Both the position numbers and the translations under genes were made by a program. A stretch of DNA of 6,130 nucleotides from Synechococcaceae cyanobacterium RL_1_2. GTDB taxonomy: Bacteria > Cyanobacteriota > Cyanobacteriia > Cyanobacteriales > JAAUPO01. The notes beneath the pieces are model-generated. The model was not told the origin of the DNA, did not search any database, and saw only the letters and a list, made by a program, of their open reading frames with translations. Each line of letters starts with the position of its first letter. Positions within the stretch are counted from its first letter, which is position 1. Location of the stretch: positions 1 through 6,130 of the forward strand of contig JAAUPO010000158.1 in the NCBI GenBank assembly GCA_012033095.1. The letters are read 5' to 3'. Below, one piece after another: positions 1-5,978 of the stretch.

Positions 1-178
1 TCCGGCCCCATCAAATTCCCAAGTTGGGACTTAAATTGCTTAAAATCTAGGTAACTTTCCCCAGGACTGGGGGCAAGGGGGCTTTTCAAACATCTTCTTA
101 GAAATGTCCTGATATTTATGGTGCAAGGGATAAAACCCGCTATAAATGTATGTGATAACTGTTCCTTGATCACTGAAA
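1..178. other. Non-coding leader upstream of the amylase gene
   Basis: No plausible coding region is visible. Bases 17-29 form a perfect odd-centred palindrome (TCCCAAGTTGGGA), and a C-rich/G-rich pair (CCCC AGGACT GGGG) follows near 59-74. The stretch from about 5 to 111 loosely resembles the inverted form of the 112-bp element found at 2810-2921 (shared GCCCC, CCCAAGTTGGG-ACTT and terminal GTCCTG blocks), but the match needs several gaps. TATAAA at 141-146 is a possible -10 box for the downstream gene; I see no convincing -35 box at the right distance. Confidence 0.35.
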
Positions 179-1618
179 ATGTCAATTTCTACCCCCGATT
201 GGGTTAAACATGCGGTTTTTTACCAAATTTTTCCTGATTCCTTCGCCCGTACGATTCCTCCCCATGATGATTTTTTACGATCGGTGCCGGTAAGACCATG
301 GCAGGCAGAGCCAAGTTTTCAGGGTTATAAAGGCGGTAATTTGTGGGGAGTGATCGATCGCTTAGACTATCTACAGGATCTAGGGATTAATGCGATTTAC
401 TTTACACCGATCTTTCAATCAGCAAGTAATCACCGGTACCAAACCCATGACTATTATCAAATCGACCCCATTTTAGGCGGTAATGAAGCATTTCAGACCC
501 TATTAACCCAAGCCCACGATCGCGGGATCAAAGTAGTATTAGACGGAGTATTTAACCATTGCAGTCGGGGCTTTTTCTTTTTCCATGATGTCCTAGAAAA
601 TGGTGGAAATTCCCCTTGGTTAGATTGGTTCACTATTGAAGGTTGGCCCCTCGCTCCCTATCGGGGGGATTGTCCCGCTAATTATCGTAGTTGGGCAGGC
701 CATCGCGCCCTACCAGAGTTTAACCATTACCATCCCGCTGCGAGGGAATACATCATGCAGGTGGGGGAATATTGGATTCGCCAGGGCATTGATGGCTGGC
801 GATTAGATGTCCCCGGTGATATTAAAGCTCCAGGATTTTGGCAGGAATTTCGCGATCGCATTAAGACCATTAACCCCGAAGCCTATATCGTAGGAGAAAT
901 TTGGCAGGATGCCCGCCAGTGGTTAGATGGAACCCAATTTGATGGGGTAATGAATTACCTGTTTACTGGGCCCACGATCGCCTTTTGTGGTGGGGATTTA
1001 GTTAACCCCGTTCACCTACAGAGCGATGATTACAAACCCTACCCCGGCATTGATGCCCCCACCTATCAACAAAAAATAGAAGAATTACTCGGTCTCTATG
1101 ACTGGGAAATCCATCAAACCCAATTAAACCTATTAGATAGCCACGACACCGCTAGGGTAATCACCATGGTAGGGGGCGATCGGGCGACGGTAAACCTCGC
1201 GACCCTGCTATTAATGACTTTTCCTGGGGCTCCCAGCATTTATTACGGTGATGAAGTGGGTTTACCCGGTAGCAAAGATCCCGATTGTCGTCGTGGTTTT
1301 CCTGGGGAAGAGCAATGGGATCACCAAGTTTTCAGCTACCACAAACAATTAATCCAACTCCGCCATACCTATGGTGCCCTCAGAACCGGCACTTATCACC
1401 CTGAAATTGCCACTGGGAAAGTTTACGGTTTTAGCCGCAATCTTGGGGATCAATCCTTATTGGTGGTGGTAAATACCGGCGATGATTCCCCCCAGGTGAC
1501 CATCAAACCCCATCATCCCTGGTTAAATATTGTGTTTGGCTCTGGGCAAGTGGAATTAGAACATGATCACTTAGCGATCGTGATTCCCCCCCGCCAAGGC
1601 CTAATCATCACGACTTAA
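179..1618 (+). CDS. GH13 alpha-amylase family glycosidase (neopullulanase/cyclomaltodextrinase-like)
   Basis: This is a complete 479-residue glycoside hydrolase of family 13, which hydrolyses alpha-glucosidic bonds in starch- or glycogen-derived glucans by a retaining mechanism. The (beta/alpha)8 barrel begins almost at the N-terminus (WVKHAVFYQIFPDSFA, residues 8-23). The four GH13 signatures are present: region I DGVFNH (122-127), region II GWRLD with nucleophile D210, region III GEIW with acid/base E240, and region IV DSHD with the transition-state Asp at D323. The region V equivalent is LPEFN (178-182), nearest to the neopullulanase/oligo-1,6-glucosidase style. A beta-rich C-terminal domain fills about residues 400-479. 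No signal peptide and no N-terminal CBM34 module are seen, so a cytosolic, monomeric-type enzyme acting on maltodextrin or cyclodextrin is likely. ATG 179 sits just before conserved sequence; no clear Shine-Dalgarno precedes it, which is common in cyanobacteria. The family is certain; the exact substrate is not. Confidence 0.95.
   Translation: MSISTPDWVKHAVFYQIFPDSFARTIPPHDDFLRSVPVRPWQAEPSFQGYKGGNLWGVIDRLDYLQDLGINAIYFTPIFQSASNHRYQTHDYYQIDPILGGNEAFQTLLTQAHDRGIKVVLDGVFNHCSRGFFFFHDVLENGGNSPWLDWFTIEGWPLAPYRGDCPANYRSWAGHRALPEFNHYHPAAREYIMQVGEYWIRQGIDGWRLDVPGDIKAPGFWQEFRDRIKTINPEAYIVGEIWQDARQWLDGTQFDGVMNYLFTGPTIAFCGGDLVNPVHLQSDDYKPYPGIDAPTYQQKIEELLGLYDWEIHQTQLNLLDSHDTARVITMVGGDRATVNLATLLLMTFPGAPSIYYGDEVGLPGSKDPDCRRGFPGEEQWDHQVFSYHKQLIQLRHTYGALRTGTYHPEIATGKVYGFSRNLGDQSLLVVVNTGDDSPQVTIKPHHPWLNIVFGSGQVELEHDHLAIVIPPRQGLIITT
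852..859. repeat. HIP1 octamer in the amylase gene
   Basis: GCGATCGC is a perfect copy of the highly iterated palindrome typical of many cyanobacterial genomes. The core CGATCG also occurs at about 355, 517, 975, 1177, 1575, 1862, 3677, 5150, 5572 and 6021, far more often than the one or two expected by chance. Confidence 0.85.
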
Positions 1619-1660
1619 CCGATGACCTTGGATTATAGCGACCATCATGGCCCCATCATT

Positions 1661-1674
1661 AATGGGTACCCATT
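1661..1674. repeat. Perfect 14-bp palindrome downstream of the amylase gene
   Basis: AATGGGTACCCATT is a perfect inverted repeat beginning 43 bases after the amylase stop. Three further bases on each side can pair as RNA (one as a U-G wobble). The lack of a loop and of a T run argues against a classical terminator, so it could instead be a protein-binding site or a decayed terminator. Only the symmetry is directly seen. Confidence 0.4.
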
Positions 1675-1683
1675 GATAAATTT

Positions 1684-1795
1684 CAGGACTTACGCAAAAA
1701 TATCAATTCTGTTTTGCAAACCATGATACTTAGGGAAAATAGACCAACCAAGTCCCCCATCCTTGAGGAATTTAGGGGGTTAGGGCTTAAGTCCT
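1684..1795 (+). mobile_element. 112-bp MITE-like element, copy 1
   Basis: A 112-bp non-coding unit begins CAGGACTTACGC and ends GCTTAAGTCCT, giving terminal inverted repeats that match at 10 of 11 positions (AGGACTTACGC against AGGACTTAAGC). Aligned without gaps to the reverse complement of 2810-2921 it has 21 mismatches by hand count (about 81% identity) over exactly the same length. The interior has C5 and G5 runs able to fold. AAATTT occurs on both sides (1678-1683 and 1796-1801) and may be a target duplication, although it is low-complexity. With no transposase gene it is a non-autonomous element, presumably moved in trans by an insertion sequence with matching ends. Confidence 0.75.
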
Positions 1796-2110
1796 AAATT
1801 TAACTGGGTAGCACAAAGCTCTTTCGTTGGGCCAATACCCTAATACCCCATCAAAATATAGCGATCGATGATCAATTAAAAATTGGGTAGTGCTAAAGCT
1901 GTAACGATATTTAGTCCCAGGATAATTGATTATCAAGGGGTTTAATCTTCCTGATCCCTACTTGTATCGGACTACCAAAAATTGATTAAAATCTATGCTT
2001 ACAGTCTAGGGAGTGTCATCAATTAGCATTAAAACGTTGATCCTGAGTCAGGTTCAGAAAGTATAGTTTGAAAAACTGAAATCTTTAGCTAACAATAGTT
2101 TCAGGTTTAA
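1796..2110. other. Gene-free intergenic stretch
   Basis: No supported gene lies here. Two similar 20-bp patches with the common core GGGTAGYRCWAAAGCT (about 1802-1820 and 1881-1900) form a degenerate direct repeat. At 2042-2052 there is a perfect odd-centred palindrome, CCTGAGTCAGG, 59 bases before a doubtful ORF; it could be an operator but nothing else supports that. A GCGATCG motif (HIP1 minus one base) lies at 1861-1867. Confidence 0.4.
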
Positions 2111-2314
2111 ATGATGGCAGGCCATAGTTTAGAAAAATATTTAGGATTAATCACTATCAACTTCCAAGATCACAGCCCATCTGATGCAGTCATGGTTAAT
2201 ATTGGATTAACTATTGTGGGTTTTGAGCTTGGCATCTTTATGATCAAAAGCAAATTAATAACCACAATTAATAAACCCATTCCTTGGATTGATTACCAAT
2301 TATCAGGATTTTAG
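2111..2314 (+). CDS. Doubtful 67-residue hypothetical protein
   Basis: An open frame of 67 codons starting with two consecutive ATGs. I recognise no family. Residues about 29-45 are hydrophobic but contain an internal Glu, so a membrane helix is only possible. A weak CAGG lies 8 bases before the ATG. The frame ends 50 bases upstream of the cupin gene on the same strand, so the two could be co-transcribed. Codon choice is very AT-rich, like the surrounding intergenic DNA and unlike the amylase or cupin genes, which argues that it may be a chance frame. Confidence 0.22.
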   Translation: MMAGHSLEKYLGLITINFQDHSPSDAVMVNIGLTIVGFELGIFMIKSKLITTINKPIPWIDYQLSGF

Positions 2315-2364
2315 GGCCATTTTCATAAAACACAATTTGATTTAAACCATTTATTGTTATTACT

Positions 2365-2760
2365 ATGCTTGGAACTGAAGAACAAACTATTATTCAAACC
2401 CCAGAGGAATGTATCCCCCTAGTAACGGTGACTCGGCCGTGGGGTTCCTTTACAACCCTAGAAGAAGGCCGGGGCTACAAAATTAAGCGGATTCAAGTTA
2501 ATCCCGGCCAAAGATTAAGTCTGCAAATGCACCATCACCGTAGCGAACATTGGATTATTTTATCCGGCACAGCCAAAGTAGTTTGTGGCGAAGAAGAACT
2601 AATTTTACATAGCAATCAATCTACCTATGTTCCTCAGTGTACCCGCCATCGCCTTGAAAATCCTGGAGTCATTCCCTTGATTATCATTGAAGTGCAAAAT
2701 GGAGAATACCTTGAGGAAGATGATATTGTTCGTTTTCAGGATGATTATGCCAGGGCTTAA
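2365..2760 (+). CDS. Stand-alone mannose-6-phosphate isomerase type II cupin (ManC/AlgA C-terminal domain)
   Basis: A 131-residue single-domain cupin that matches the C-terminal phosphomannose isomerase module of bifunctional ManC/AlgA enzymes, which interconverts fructose-6-P and mannose-6-P to supply GDP-mannose-derived sugars. The family hallmarks run in order: RPWGSF (24-29), KIKRIQVNPGQRLSLQ (39-54), cupin motif 1 HHHRSEHWIILSG (56-68) with metal-binding His and Glu, STYVPQ and cupin motif 2 P90..H95..N99PG, then IEVQNGEYLEEDDIVR (108-123) and a terminal D-Y-R. The N-terminal GDP-mannose pyrophosphorylase half is absent, and the conserved core starts near residue 20, so this looks like a natural single-domain form rather than a truncation. 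No clear Shine-Dalgarno precedes ATG 2365. Two 112-bp elements bracket the gene in opposite orientation. Isomerase activity is inferred from the family. Confidence 0.88.
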   Translation: MLGTEEQTIIQTPEECIPLVTVTRPWGSFTTLEEGRGYKIKRIQVNPGQRLSLQMHHHRSEHWIILSGTAKVVCGEEELILHSNQSTYVPQCTRHRLENPGVIPLIIIEVQNGEYLEEDDIVRFQDDYARA

Positions 2761-2778
2761 TCCCTTGGAGTTAGCCCT
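2752..2778 (+). terminator. Possible weak terminator hairpin overlapping the cupin stop codon
   Basis: AGGGCT at 2752-2757 pairs with AGCCCT at 2773-2778, with a loop of about 15 bases and two further A-T pairs possible beside a bulged T. The upstream arm lies inside the last codons of the cupin gene. No T run follows, so termination is uncertain. Confidence 0.28.
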
Positions 2779-2809
2779 TGATCTGGCTGAATTTAGAGAT
2801 GAATCACAT

Positions 2810-2921
2810 AGGACTTACGCCCAAGCCCCCTAAATCCCCCAAAGTTGGGGGACTTGCTTGAGCGATTGTCCCCAAACATCATGGTTGCCAGGACAGAATC
2901 GAAATTTTTGCGTAAGTCCTG
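2810..2921 (-). mobile_element. 112-bp MITE-like element, copy 2 (inverted)
   Basis: The perfect 11-bp terminal inverted repeats are AGGACTTACGC (2810-2820) and GCGTAAGTCCT (2910-2920). Read on the minus strand the unit starts CAGGACTTACGCAAAAAT and aligns end to end with copy 1 at about 81% identity, so the two copies lie in opposite orientation. An inner hairpin, CCCCCAA-AG-TTGGGGG, adds strong secondary structure. The dinucleotide TA occurs at both edges (2809-2810 and 2922-2923), compatible with TA-targeting transposases of the IS630/Tc1-mariner type, but two bases are weak evidence. It has no coding capacity. Confidence 0.8.
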
Positions 2922-2933
2922 TAGTTAAAGGGT

Positions 2934-3042
2934 CAGTACTTACCCGGCAATTGAAATTCTGTCCCAGGAACTAGGTTACTTGAGGACGTAGTTCAACCAA
3001 GTCCTCACTGCTTGGGTAATTTCGGGGGCTCATACCAAGTCC
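2934..3042 (+). mobile_element. Decayed third copy of the 112-bp element
   Basis: The sequence starts CAGTACTTAC, keeps ATTCTGTCC at the same offset as copy 2, keeps CAACCAAGTC in the position seen in copy 1, then shows the GGGGGCT block and ends AAGTCC. The total is 109 bp against 112, so only small gaps are needed. The right terminal repeat is partly eroded and the left has substitutions, so this is an old inactive relic. It lies 12 bases from copy 2 in the opposite orientation, so the pair can form a large cruciform or hairpin. Confidence 0.6.
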
Positions 3043-3200
3043 GCCAAGTAACGTAAGGAAATACTTAAAATCATTGCTATTGGCAACGATTGAGACCAAA
3101 ATTACTTTTCCATATTCAATAAAACGGATTTGGGATTATACGTAATTACGAAGGGTAAAGTCCTTGAGCCTAGGTTAACTCACCATACTTAACTTAAAAT

Positions 3201-3332
3201 GCTAACTACTAGGACAAAAGTTGCGCCAAAAAACTGTAAATATGTCTGCAAGCTTTACTCGGTAAGGATTACAACTGATTTTGCTAGAGGGCTTGTGTGG
3301 CAAGGGTTTAAGGTTTTTGTCCTGTGGTTAGC
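3201..3332. mobile_element. 132-bp MITE-like element with 7-9 bp target duplication
   Basis: The left end GCTAACTACTAGGACAAAAG and the reverse complement of the right end (GCTAACCACAGGACAAAAAC) match with one substitution and one extra base over the first 18 or so positions, giving good terminal inverted repeats. The flanks carry the identical TTAAAAT at 3194-3200 and 3333-3339; because the element starts with G and ends with C, the identity spans nine bases (CTTAAAATG). The inverted similarity continues weakly inside (TTGCGCCA against TTGCCACA). It encodes no transposase; a 45-codon open frame across it is probably fortuitous. The ends and duplication size differ from the 112-bp family, so a different transposase is implied. 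Confidence 0.72.
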
Positions 3333-3358
3333 TTAAAATGTCGAAAGCTTAGGATCGT

Positions 3359-3442
3359 GAATTAAATAACTTAGAAATTTGTAGGGTATCCCTCAAGGGA
3401 GCGTAACCCATTGATATTTAAGTTTTAGATGTTATTAAATTC
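3359..3442. repeat. 84-bp imperfect hairpin repeat
   Basis: GAATTAAATAAC (3359-3370) is the inverted match of GTTATTAAATTC (3431-3442) at 11 of 12 positions. A second nested stem sits at the centre: GGGTA-TCCCT-CAA-GGGA-gcg-TAACCC (about 3383-3409). The arms between are only loosely complementary. The layout resembles a short palindromic intergenic repeat or small MITE remnant. No target duplication is evident and no second copy occurs in the window. Confidence 0.45.
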
Positions 3443-3529
3443 TTATTCCTTAACCAATCATCATTACTTGAGATAACTAGCAAAAAGCGATTATGAGGAT
3501 GTTGGATAATTATCAGAAGTTAATCATTT

Positions 3530-3557
3530 GTCCCCTAAATTCTTAAATATTGGGGAC
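3530..3557. terminator. Hairpin terminator downstream of prmA, possibly bidirectional
   Basis: GTCCCC (3530-3535) pairs with GGGGAC (3552-3557), with additional A-T pairs inside. It begins 15 bases beyond the prmA stop codon on the minus strand, the expected place for that gene's terminator. On the plus strand the stem is followed by TTTTT (3558-3562), so it would also stop transcripts arriving from the left. On the minus strand the trailing sequence is AAATG, without a U tract, so prmA termination there may be weaker. Confidence 0.55.
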
Positions 3558-3572
3558 TTTTTAAACACGCTG

Positions 3573-4496
3573 TTAAACTTTTTCAAATTCTGGATCGCGG
3601 CGGGCATTAAAACAACACCACTCTCCCCTTTTCCAGAGGGTAGCCACTAACCAACCATTTTGTTCTAGGGTCTCCGCGATCGATTTAGCCTGATCTAATA
3701 AAATTCCACTAAAGATCGCCCAGGTAGTTGGCTTAATTAAACCATCTAATTTAGGAATAATTTCAATAATAATTTCGGCCAGAATGTTACAGACAATGCC
3801 ATCACAGGGGCCTATACCCATATCAATTAAGGTCTCAACGGATCCCTGTTTAATTAAAAAATCATTTTGATCAAGACTATTCAAATTCCTATTTTCCTTA
3901 GCCGCTTTCATGGCCAAAGGATCCGTATCCACGCCATAAACTTTGGCAGCCCCCATGAGGGCTGCGGCAATGCCTAAAATACCGGAACCACAACCAATAT
4001 CAGCAATTACGGGATGTTCTTGCCCTTCCATCGGATAGAGCAAACGCATTTCCAACGATTCTAGACAAAGCTGGGTGGTGGCATGGGTGCCGGTGCCAAA
4101 CGCAACCCCCGGATCGAGGCGTAGTAAGGTTCTAGTTGTTTCGGTGGGATACTCTAACCAAGCAGGATAAATCAATAAAGTAGAGCCCACATCTAGGGGC
4201 TGCCATTGGTCTTTCCAATTTTGATGCCAATTTTCTTCATCAATTAATTGCCACCGCGTTACTGGCGGCGTGGTGTCCATAATCATAGCATCCTGCTTTA
4301 ACCACAGGGTTAGGGCCGCTATATCTAAAAATTCAGCATTAATTTTAGGTAAGTAAGCACTAATCAAACAGGACTTTTTATGGGGTTTAAATTCTGTTGC
4401 TGTACCGCTACACCCAAATTTATCTAAACGCCAAAAAATGGATTCTTCCAAAATTGGGTCGCAGATAATTTTAATTTCCCACCAGCTATTAGTCAT
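3573..4496 (-). CDS. prmA: Ribosomal protein L11 methyltransferase
   Basis: A complete 307-residue class I SAM-dependent methyltransferase of the PrmA family, which methylates lysine and N-terminal amino groups of ribosomal protein L11 in the cytoplasm. The N-terminal L11-recognition domain covers about residues 1-100 and ends in WHQNWKDQWQPLDVG (90-104). Next comes the PrmA signature LDPGVAFGTGTHATT (127-141), SAM motif I DIGCGSGILG (166-175), the acidic loop VDTDPLA (189-195), and CNILAE (236-241), the PrmA-type substrate motif in the NPPY position. Length is normal for cyanobacterial members. ATG (4494-4496) begins a typical PrmA N-terminus (WWEIKI..); no strong Shine-Dalgarno is present. 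It lies downstream of serA on the same strand, but a terminator and a divergent small ORF (start 71 bases away) intervene, so its promoter should lie within about 4500-4670. Confidence 0.96.
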   Translation of the reverse strand: MTNSWWEIKIICDPILEESIFWRLDKFGCSGTATEFKPHKKSCLISAYLPKINAEFLDIAALTLWLKQDAMIMDTTPPVTRWQLIDEENWHQNWKDQWQPLDVGSTLLIYPAWLEYPTETTRTLLRLDPGVAFGTGTHATTQLCLESLEMRLLYPMEGQEHPVIADIGCGSGILGIAAALMGAAKVYGVDTDPLAMKAAKENRNLNSLDQNDFLIKQGSVETLIDMGIGPCDGIVCNILAEIIIEIIPKLDGLIKPTTWAIFSGILLDQAKSIAETLEQNGWLVATLWKRGEWCCFNARRDPEFEKV

Positions 4497-4567
4497 GGAT
4501 TTGGCTTATGTTATTGGAAATAAAGGCGAAGCTATGAATTAAAGTATTTAGGGGTGATAGCGTTATT

Positions 4568-4675
4568 ATGGCAGATCCTGACAAGCTCGCTAAAGTAAAG
4601 GCTTCCGTGAACTTCGATGACTGGCATGGGGTATACCTTATTAAACAAATTAAACAAATTGAAGGAAAAAAGTAA
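4568..4675 (+). CDS. Probable 35-residue small protein between serA and prmA
   Basis: A short open frame, divergent from prmA, starts at ATG 4568 and ends at TAA 4673-4675. AGGGG at 4550-4554 is a possible Shine-Dalgarno, 13 bases before the ATG. An in-frame TGA at 4535 and no other upstream ATG fix the start. The product is soluble and charged (7 Lys, 5 acidic): an N-terminal Lys/Asp-rich part, a central NFDDWHGVYL (15-24) with aromatic residues, and a C-terminal IKQIKQIEGKK that could form an amphipathic helix. The IKQIKQI part is encoded by a tandem 9-bp repeat (ATTAAACAA twice). The frame is followed at once by a terminator-like hairpin, as expected for a real monocistronic unit. I do not recognise the family. 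Cyanobacteria are known to encode regulatory microproteins of this size, but assignment to any of them would be a guess. Confidence 0.6.
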   Translation: MADPDKLAKVKASVNFDDWHGVYLIKQIKQIEGKK

Positions 4676-4707
4676 GGAAATGCCTTTGAGGAACAAAGAC
4701 ATTCCTT
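4674..4707 (-). terminator. Intrinsic terminator of serA, shared with the small ORF
   Basis: AAGGAAATG (4674-4682) pairs with CATTCCTT (4700-4707) with one bulged base, and the inner CTTTG (4684-4688) pairs with CAAAG (4694-4698) around an AGGAA loop. Read on the minus strand the stem lies about 30 bases after the serA stop and is followed by ACTTTTTTCC, a good U tract. On the plus strand it starts at the stop codon of the 35-codon ORF and is followed by the weaker ATTAATAAT. It would separate serA from prmA transcription. Confidence 0.7.
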
Positions 4708-5533
4708 ATTAATAATCACCAAATCATCAATTCATACTATAGTTTGACAGTATAAGCGTCGGTAATTCCGGAAAGTTTTTTGATTTCTTCTACAATATTT
4801 TCCGGTAAGGGATCATCTAAACTCAGGGCCATCACTGCATCACCCCGCACGATCTTACGACCCACTTGCATACTGGCAATATTGACATTGAATTGTCCAA
4901 GCAAGGAACCAATGTTACCAATAATGCCGGGCATATCCCGGTGTAGGGTAAATAACATATGGTTGGCCGGGGGAACGTTGATGGGAAATTCATCAAGGTC
5001 GGTAATGCGAATTTCGCCGTTACTTAATAGGGCCCCGGTGACACTATGTTTGCCGTCAGCACCATGGGCTTCTAAGTGAATGGAACTGGAGTAGTCGTGG
5101 GCTTGCTCGTCCCGACTTTCAACGATATGAATCCCTCGTTCTTTGGCTTCGATCGAGGCGTTCACAAAATTAACTCGCTCCCGCAAGGCAGGGGAAAGTA
5201 AACCTTTAGTGGCGGCGACCACCAGTGGTTGGCTGTTGTTGGTGGCAATTTCTCCCTGTAAATCTACTTTGAAGCTATCTACTCGGCCACCAGCTAATTG
5301 ACCCACTAAGTTACCGAGGGTTTCTGCTAACTCAAAGTAAGGTTTGAGTTGTTGCATAATTTCTGGGCTAAGGCCAGGAATATTAACCGCAGAACGGGCT
5401 GGTAAACCAATCAAGACATCTCTAATTTGTTCGGCTACATCTACGGCTACGTTGACTTGGGCTTCGGCGGTGGAAGCTCCTAGGTGGGGAGTCAAAATGA
5501 TATTAGAACCGAGGGCGGTTAAGGGGGATTCCC

Positions 5534-5539
5534 CTAGGG
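5534..5539 (-). other. serA: serA frameshift site 1 (one C missing)
   Basis: On the minus strand GAA-CCC is followed directly by TAG. Adding one C (CCCC) gives GAA CCC CTA GGG GAA, restoring EPLGESPL and the downstream frame. The lesion maps within one codon, between the catalytic Glu and His motifs. The repaired sequence would contain the perfect palindrome CCCCTAGGGG. Confidence 0.85.
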
Positions 5540-5978
5540 TTCGCTATCAAATACGTCTAAGGCTGCTCCGGCGATCGTGCCGTTTTTGATGGCTTCGGCC
5601 AGATCACCTTCATTGATGACTCCCCCCCGGGCGCAGTTAATGATGCGGGTGGTGGGTTTCATCATGGCTAGGGTTTTGGCATTGATGAGGTTAGCGGTTT
5701 CTTTGGTTTTAGGAACGTGGAGGGTAATGTAATCCGCTTCTTGGAATAATTGTTCTAGCTCTACTAGTCTGGCACCAATTTGTTCAGCCCTTTCTTTGGA
5801 AATAAAGGGATCGTAAGCAATTAATTTCATCTCCATGGCCCGACCAACCTTAGCTACGTGGGAGCCAATTTTACCTAGTCCTACTACTCCTAAGGTTTTT
5901 TGATACACTTCGGAACCCATGAATTTTTTGCGGTCCCAACGGCCTTCTTTCATGGATTGGTTGGCATCGGGGACGTGG

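Noticed and set aside
1802..1900. Degenerate 20-bp direct repeat (GGGTAGYRCWAAAGCT core)
   Set aside because: Only two imperfect copies, with no inverted ends or target duplication; not enough to call an element.
3199..3336. 45-codon plus-strand frame covering the 132-bp element
   Set aside because: It coincides almost exactly with the inverted-repeat element, so its ends reflect the repeats; no ribosome-binding site or recognisable protein.
3063..3339. Recurring CTTAAAAT octamer as a dispersed regulatory motif
   Set aside because: Two of the copies are explained as the target duplication of the 132-bp element; the rest are expected in AT-rich DNA.
3468..3496. Possible promoter TTGAGA-17-TTATGA
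   Set aside because: The -10 box is a poor match, and the transcript would meet the hairpin at 3530-3557 after only about 55 bases.
4568..4675. Assigning the 35-residue protein to a named cyanobacterial microprotein such as AtpTheta or a PII interactor
   Set aside because: I cannot recall a sequence match; size and location alone do not justify a name.
4489..4722. 77-codon minus-strand frame between serA and prmA
   Set aside because: It runs antisense to the better-supported 35-codon gene, crosses the terminator hairpin, overlaps the prmA start and gives a Ser/Ile-rich product with no recognisable features.
4780..5079. 99-codon plus-strand frame
   Set aside because: It is antisense to the conserved ACT-domain part of serA; a shadow of that coding sequence.
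5534..5540. Programmed ribosomal frameshift in serA
   Set aside because: The site is no classical slippery heptamer, SerA is not known to use recoding, and a second similar lesion nearby makes sequence error more likely.
5344..5589. 81-codon plus-strand frame
   Set aside because: It is antisense to serA and spans frameshift site 1; Arg/Ser-rich shadow product.
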